Source: JAWPMV01 sp038527215 (GTDB lineage: Bacteria > Bacteroidota > Bacteroidia > J057). From it: 64,000 nucleotides of DNA. The notes under the pieces are model-generated. The model made no database searches. It was not told the DNA's origin and was given only the letters and a program-made list of their open reading frames with translations. The first letter of the stretch is position 1, and every line of letters starts with the position of its first letter. This document shows, piece by piece, positions 62,489-64,000 of the stretch. The translations under genes were made by a program, and so were the position numbers. The stretch spans positions 1 to 64,000 of the forward strand of contig JBCBGC010000023.1 in assembly GCA_038527215.1 (NCBI GenBank), in the 5' to 3' direction.

Positions 62489-63061
62489 ATGGCGGGAAAG
62501 TCATCCTTTGATCAGGAAATCATTCGGGATCTCCAACTGGGGGGCGTCGTACGGGAACGGGCAGAATACAAGCTCTACCGAGCCTATATGTATTTTGTGA
62601 GGGAGCGCCCCAGGAAGTATCGTCTTTCGGATGAAGAGGCGCAGGATGCCTATACAGAAGCCTTCCTGGCCGTAACGGACCATGTAGTTACCGGCCGGTT
62701 TCGGGGCGAAAGTCTGTTGAAAACTTACCTCTCCAGAATATTTCGGAATAAATGTGTTGACCAACACCGCAAGAATACGACTAGAAAAGTGAACTGGGTC
62801 GATGAATTCCCGGAGCTTCCGGACGACTCCCGGGATTTTATGCGCCAGTTGATTGGAAAGGAAGATTTAGAAAAGATCAGGCGGCAAATGGAGCAGTTGG
62901 GCGATCGATGTCGGGAATTGTTGTGGTTGGCAGCCCAGGCCTTTTCTCCTGGGGAAATTGCGGAGCGCATGGGCTTCAAAACCTCCCGAAGCGCTTCGAG
63001 TCAACGATATAAGTGCCTGGAAAGATTAAAGACCCTGATCAGTAAGGAAAAACAACCCTAG
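62489..63061 (+). CDS. ECF-type RNA polymerase sigma factor
   Basis: A 190-residue protein. Sigma region 2 spans about residues 25-90 (LYRAYMYFVRERPRKY, AQDAYTEAFLAV, LKTYLSRIFRNKCVDQHRK). Region 4 lies at about 130-185 (LGDRCRELLWLAAQAFSPGEIAERMGF, with a helix-turn-helix and SQRYKCLERLK). The ATG at 62489 is preferred over a TTG six codons upstream. The membrane TPR protein follows after 47 bases, the usual order of sigma and anti-sigma-like gene. Confidence 0.9.
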   Translation: MAGKSSFDQEIIRDLQLGGVVRERAEYKLYRAYMYFVRERPRKYRLSDEEAQDAYTEAFLAVTDHVVTGRFRGESLLKTYLSRIFRNKCVDQHRKNTTRKVNWVDEFPELPDDSRDFMRQLIGKEDLEKIRRQMEQLGDRCRELLWLAAQAFSPGEIAERMGFKTSRSASSQRYKCLERLKTLISKEKQP

Positions 63062-63108
63062 CCACCATGAAGCAAGAAAGGATCAGTAGAAACGTGTAAT
63101 CATAGACC

Positions 63109-63900
63109 ATGTCCTCCTCTGAAGAAATGTTAGCCTTGATTGACCGCTATCTGAGCGGGAAGTTGCCCGAAGCAGAACGGGCAGCCTTCGAGGCGCGGGT
63201 AGCAGCAGACAGTGAATTAGCTGCTTTGCTTAGCTCGCAGGCCCTGGCTGAATATGCCATTCGCGCTAGCTTGAGGGAGGAGAAAAAGCGGCGCTTTGAG
63301 GCACTTTGGCAGGAAGAGGATACAACACCAGTACGGCCCTTGCTTCGCTATCGCCCCTATTTGGTGGCAGCCGTGGTGGTTTTATTGGTCGCTTTGTCGC
63401 TCTTGTTTTGGTTAGGCAGGACTGAACAATGGGAGGCTGGTGAAAAAATGCCAGCATATCTGGCGGAAGTAAGTAGTATGTCCTCCCGGGCCAGTACGGG
63501 ACGGGATTCGCTGACCCGCCTGGACAGTTTATGGATTGGCAGTGCCAATGCCTTTAATCAGGAAGACTTTGAGCGCGCAGTGCGGGGCCTGGAAAGCCTG
63601 CAGCAGGAACCCGAACTTCAAAATCTCCCCAAAGCCTCCTTTTTTGCCGGATTGGCTTATCTCCACCTGTATGAACAAGATCCCGGGCAGTCGGAACGTT
63701 TAAGGCAGGCGCAATCGGCATTCCAGAAGGTTTCCCCCCTCAGTACCTACGGGCCACAAAGTACCTGGTATCTCAGTCTTGCCTACTGGCGGGAAGGGAA
63801 ACTGGAAAAGGCCAGTGCCTTATGGCAGGAAATGGCGGCAAAACCAGACCATTACCGTCAGCTGGAGGCGCAGGAACTGCTGGAGCATACGCAGCCTTAA
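63109..63900 (+). CDS. Membrane anti-sigma-like protein with periplasmic TPR
   Basis: A 263-residue protein. The cytosolic N-terminus (1-80) has the anti-sigma-like IDRYLSGKLPEAERAAFEARVAADSELAALL helix-turn-helix pattern (positions about 10-42). One transmembrane helix lies at about 84-103. The periplasmic part (about 140-263) holds TPR-like repeats (NQEDFERAVRGLESLQ and YWREGKLEKASALWQEM). Saprospiraceae genomes often place such a protein after an ECF sigma factor, and sometimes near CHAT proteins. It probably holds the upstream sigma factor at the membrane. It overlaps the converging partial gene by 4 bases. Confidence 0.85.
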   Translation: MSSSEEMLALIDRYLSGKLPEAERAAFEARVAADSELAALLSSQALAEYAIRASLREEKKRRFEALWQEEDTTPVRPLLRYRPYLVAAVVVLLVALSLLFWLGRTEQWEAGEKMPAYLAEVSSMSSRASTGRDSLTRLDSLWIGSANAFNQEDFERAVRGLESLQQEPELQNLPKASFFAGLAYLHLYEQDPGQSERLRQAQSAFQKVSPLSTYGPQSTWYLSLAYWREGKLEKASALWQEMAAKPDHYRQLEAQELLEHTQP

Positions 63901-64000
63901 GCTTGCCTCTGGCGGCTTTTTTGCCAGAAAAAATACCCACAGCCCCCCAGCAGGAGAAGCGTAAGCATCGCCCAGAGCCATCCCCGCGTATTTCCCTGGT
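63897..64000 (-). CDS. C-terminal end of a membrane-anchored protein (partial)
   Basis: The minus strand is open from the right edge to a TAA at 63897-63899. The 33 visible residues begin QGNTRGWLWAM and continue as one hydrophobic helix (LTLLLLGGCGYFFW) with a basic tail, QKSRQRQA. A single helix at the very C-terminus is a tail anchor of the type found on CHAT-domain proteins that accompany sigma/TPR pairs in Saprospiraceae. That identity is only an inference from context. The gene converges on the TPR protein with a 4-base overlap. Confidence 0.55.
   Translation of the reverse strand, partial: QGNTRGWLWAMLTLLLLGGCGYFFWQKSRQRQA

Noticed and set aside
1..64000. CRISPR arrays, prophage, restriction-modification or toxin-antitoxin systems
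   Set aside because: No regularly spaced repeats, phage structural genes, methylases or toxin pairs were seen anywhere in the window.

Overview
The window comes from a Bacteroidota chromosome, most probably a Saprospirales/Lewinella-type bacterium. Evidence seen in the sequence: several secreted proteins end in a type IX secretion (T9SS) type-A sorting domain; a GLPGLI protein is paired with a CarboxypepD_reg/outer-membrane beta-barrel protein; there are dockerin-like pairs of the kind common in Saprospiraceae T9SS proteins; the fused E1 alpha/beta 2-oxoacid dehydrogenase is typical of the phylum; start sites lack strong Shine-Dalgarno sequences; and several starts are preceded by the Bacteroidota -7 box TAnnTTTG. 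GC is about 50%. I see no rRNA, tRNA, CRISPR array, prophage or complete insertion sequence. It reads as ordinary chromosomal backbone rich in envelope and secreted proteins.

Layout. 0-8.5 kb: the end of an unidentified gene, two membrane proteins (one a probable LAS-fold metallopeptidase), a large secreted unknown, a T9SS-secreted C25 (gingipain-like) protein that has lost its catalytic cysteine, a cytosolic helical protein and a small membrane protein. 8.5-14.5 kb: an outer-membrane beta-barrel protein with its GLPGLI partner, divergent from an overlapping histidine kinase/response regulator pair. 14.5-22 kb: a secreted unknown, a TlpA-like thioredoxin, PabB, a small HTH protein, a YbaK deacylase, a 7TMR-DISM adenylate/guanylate cyclase, an RRM RNA-binding protein with a probable long leader and a Nudix protein. 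22-30.5 kb: an MBL hydrolase overlapping a T9SS M36-like metallopeptidase, a YigZ/IMPACT gene without a canonical start codon, an AI-2E transporter, a Nudix hydrolase, the E1 fusion and an MCE/MlaD protein. 30.5-41.8 kb: a 159-bp MITE-like element upstream of 1-pyrroline-5-carboxylate dehydrogenase, a BNR/YCF48-like protein, unknowns, a GH92 mannosidase, a TIMP/NTR-like T9SS protein, a YdeI protein, an ATP-grasp ligase and a LytTR regulator. 42-54.6 kb: a sialate O-acetylesterase, a possible noncoding RNA region, an aldo/keto reductase, an S9 peptidase, SelO, a PAF-acetylhydrolase-like protein, a double DUF1080 protein and a secreted vWA-like protein. 54.7-64 kb: a paralogous pair of TPR plus beta-domain proteins, a GH113-like lipoprotein, a T9SS N-formylglutamate-amidohydrolase-like protein overlapping a glycosyltransferase, an ECF-type sigma factor with its membrane TPR anti-sigma-like partner, and the very end of a convergent gene encoding a C-terminal membrane helix.

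Together the genes suggest a surface-active heterotroph that secretes glycan- and protein-degrading enzymes through T9SS (GH92, sialate esterase, DUF1080, GH113-like, M36, S9). Regulation is by two-component, LytTR, cyclic-nucleotide and sigma/anti-sigma systems. No clear new defence or mobile system was found. The strongest oddities are the C25 pseudo-peptidase, the MITE-like element, the YigZ gene with an apparent ATC start, a terminator-like hairpin directly in front of the aldo/keto reductase start, the TPR/DPYG-repeat paralog pair and the orphan terminator-bearing region at 44.1-44.45 kb.
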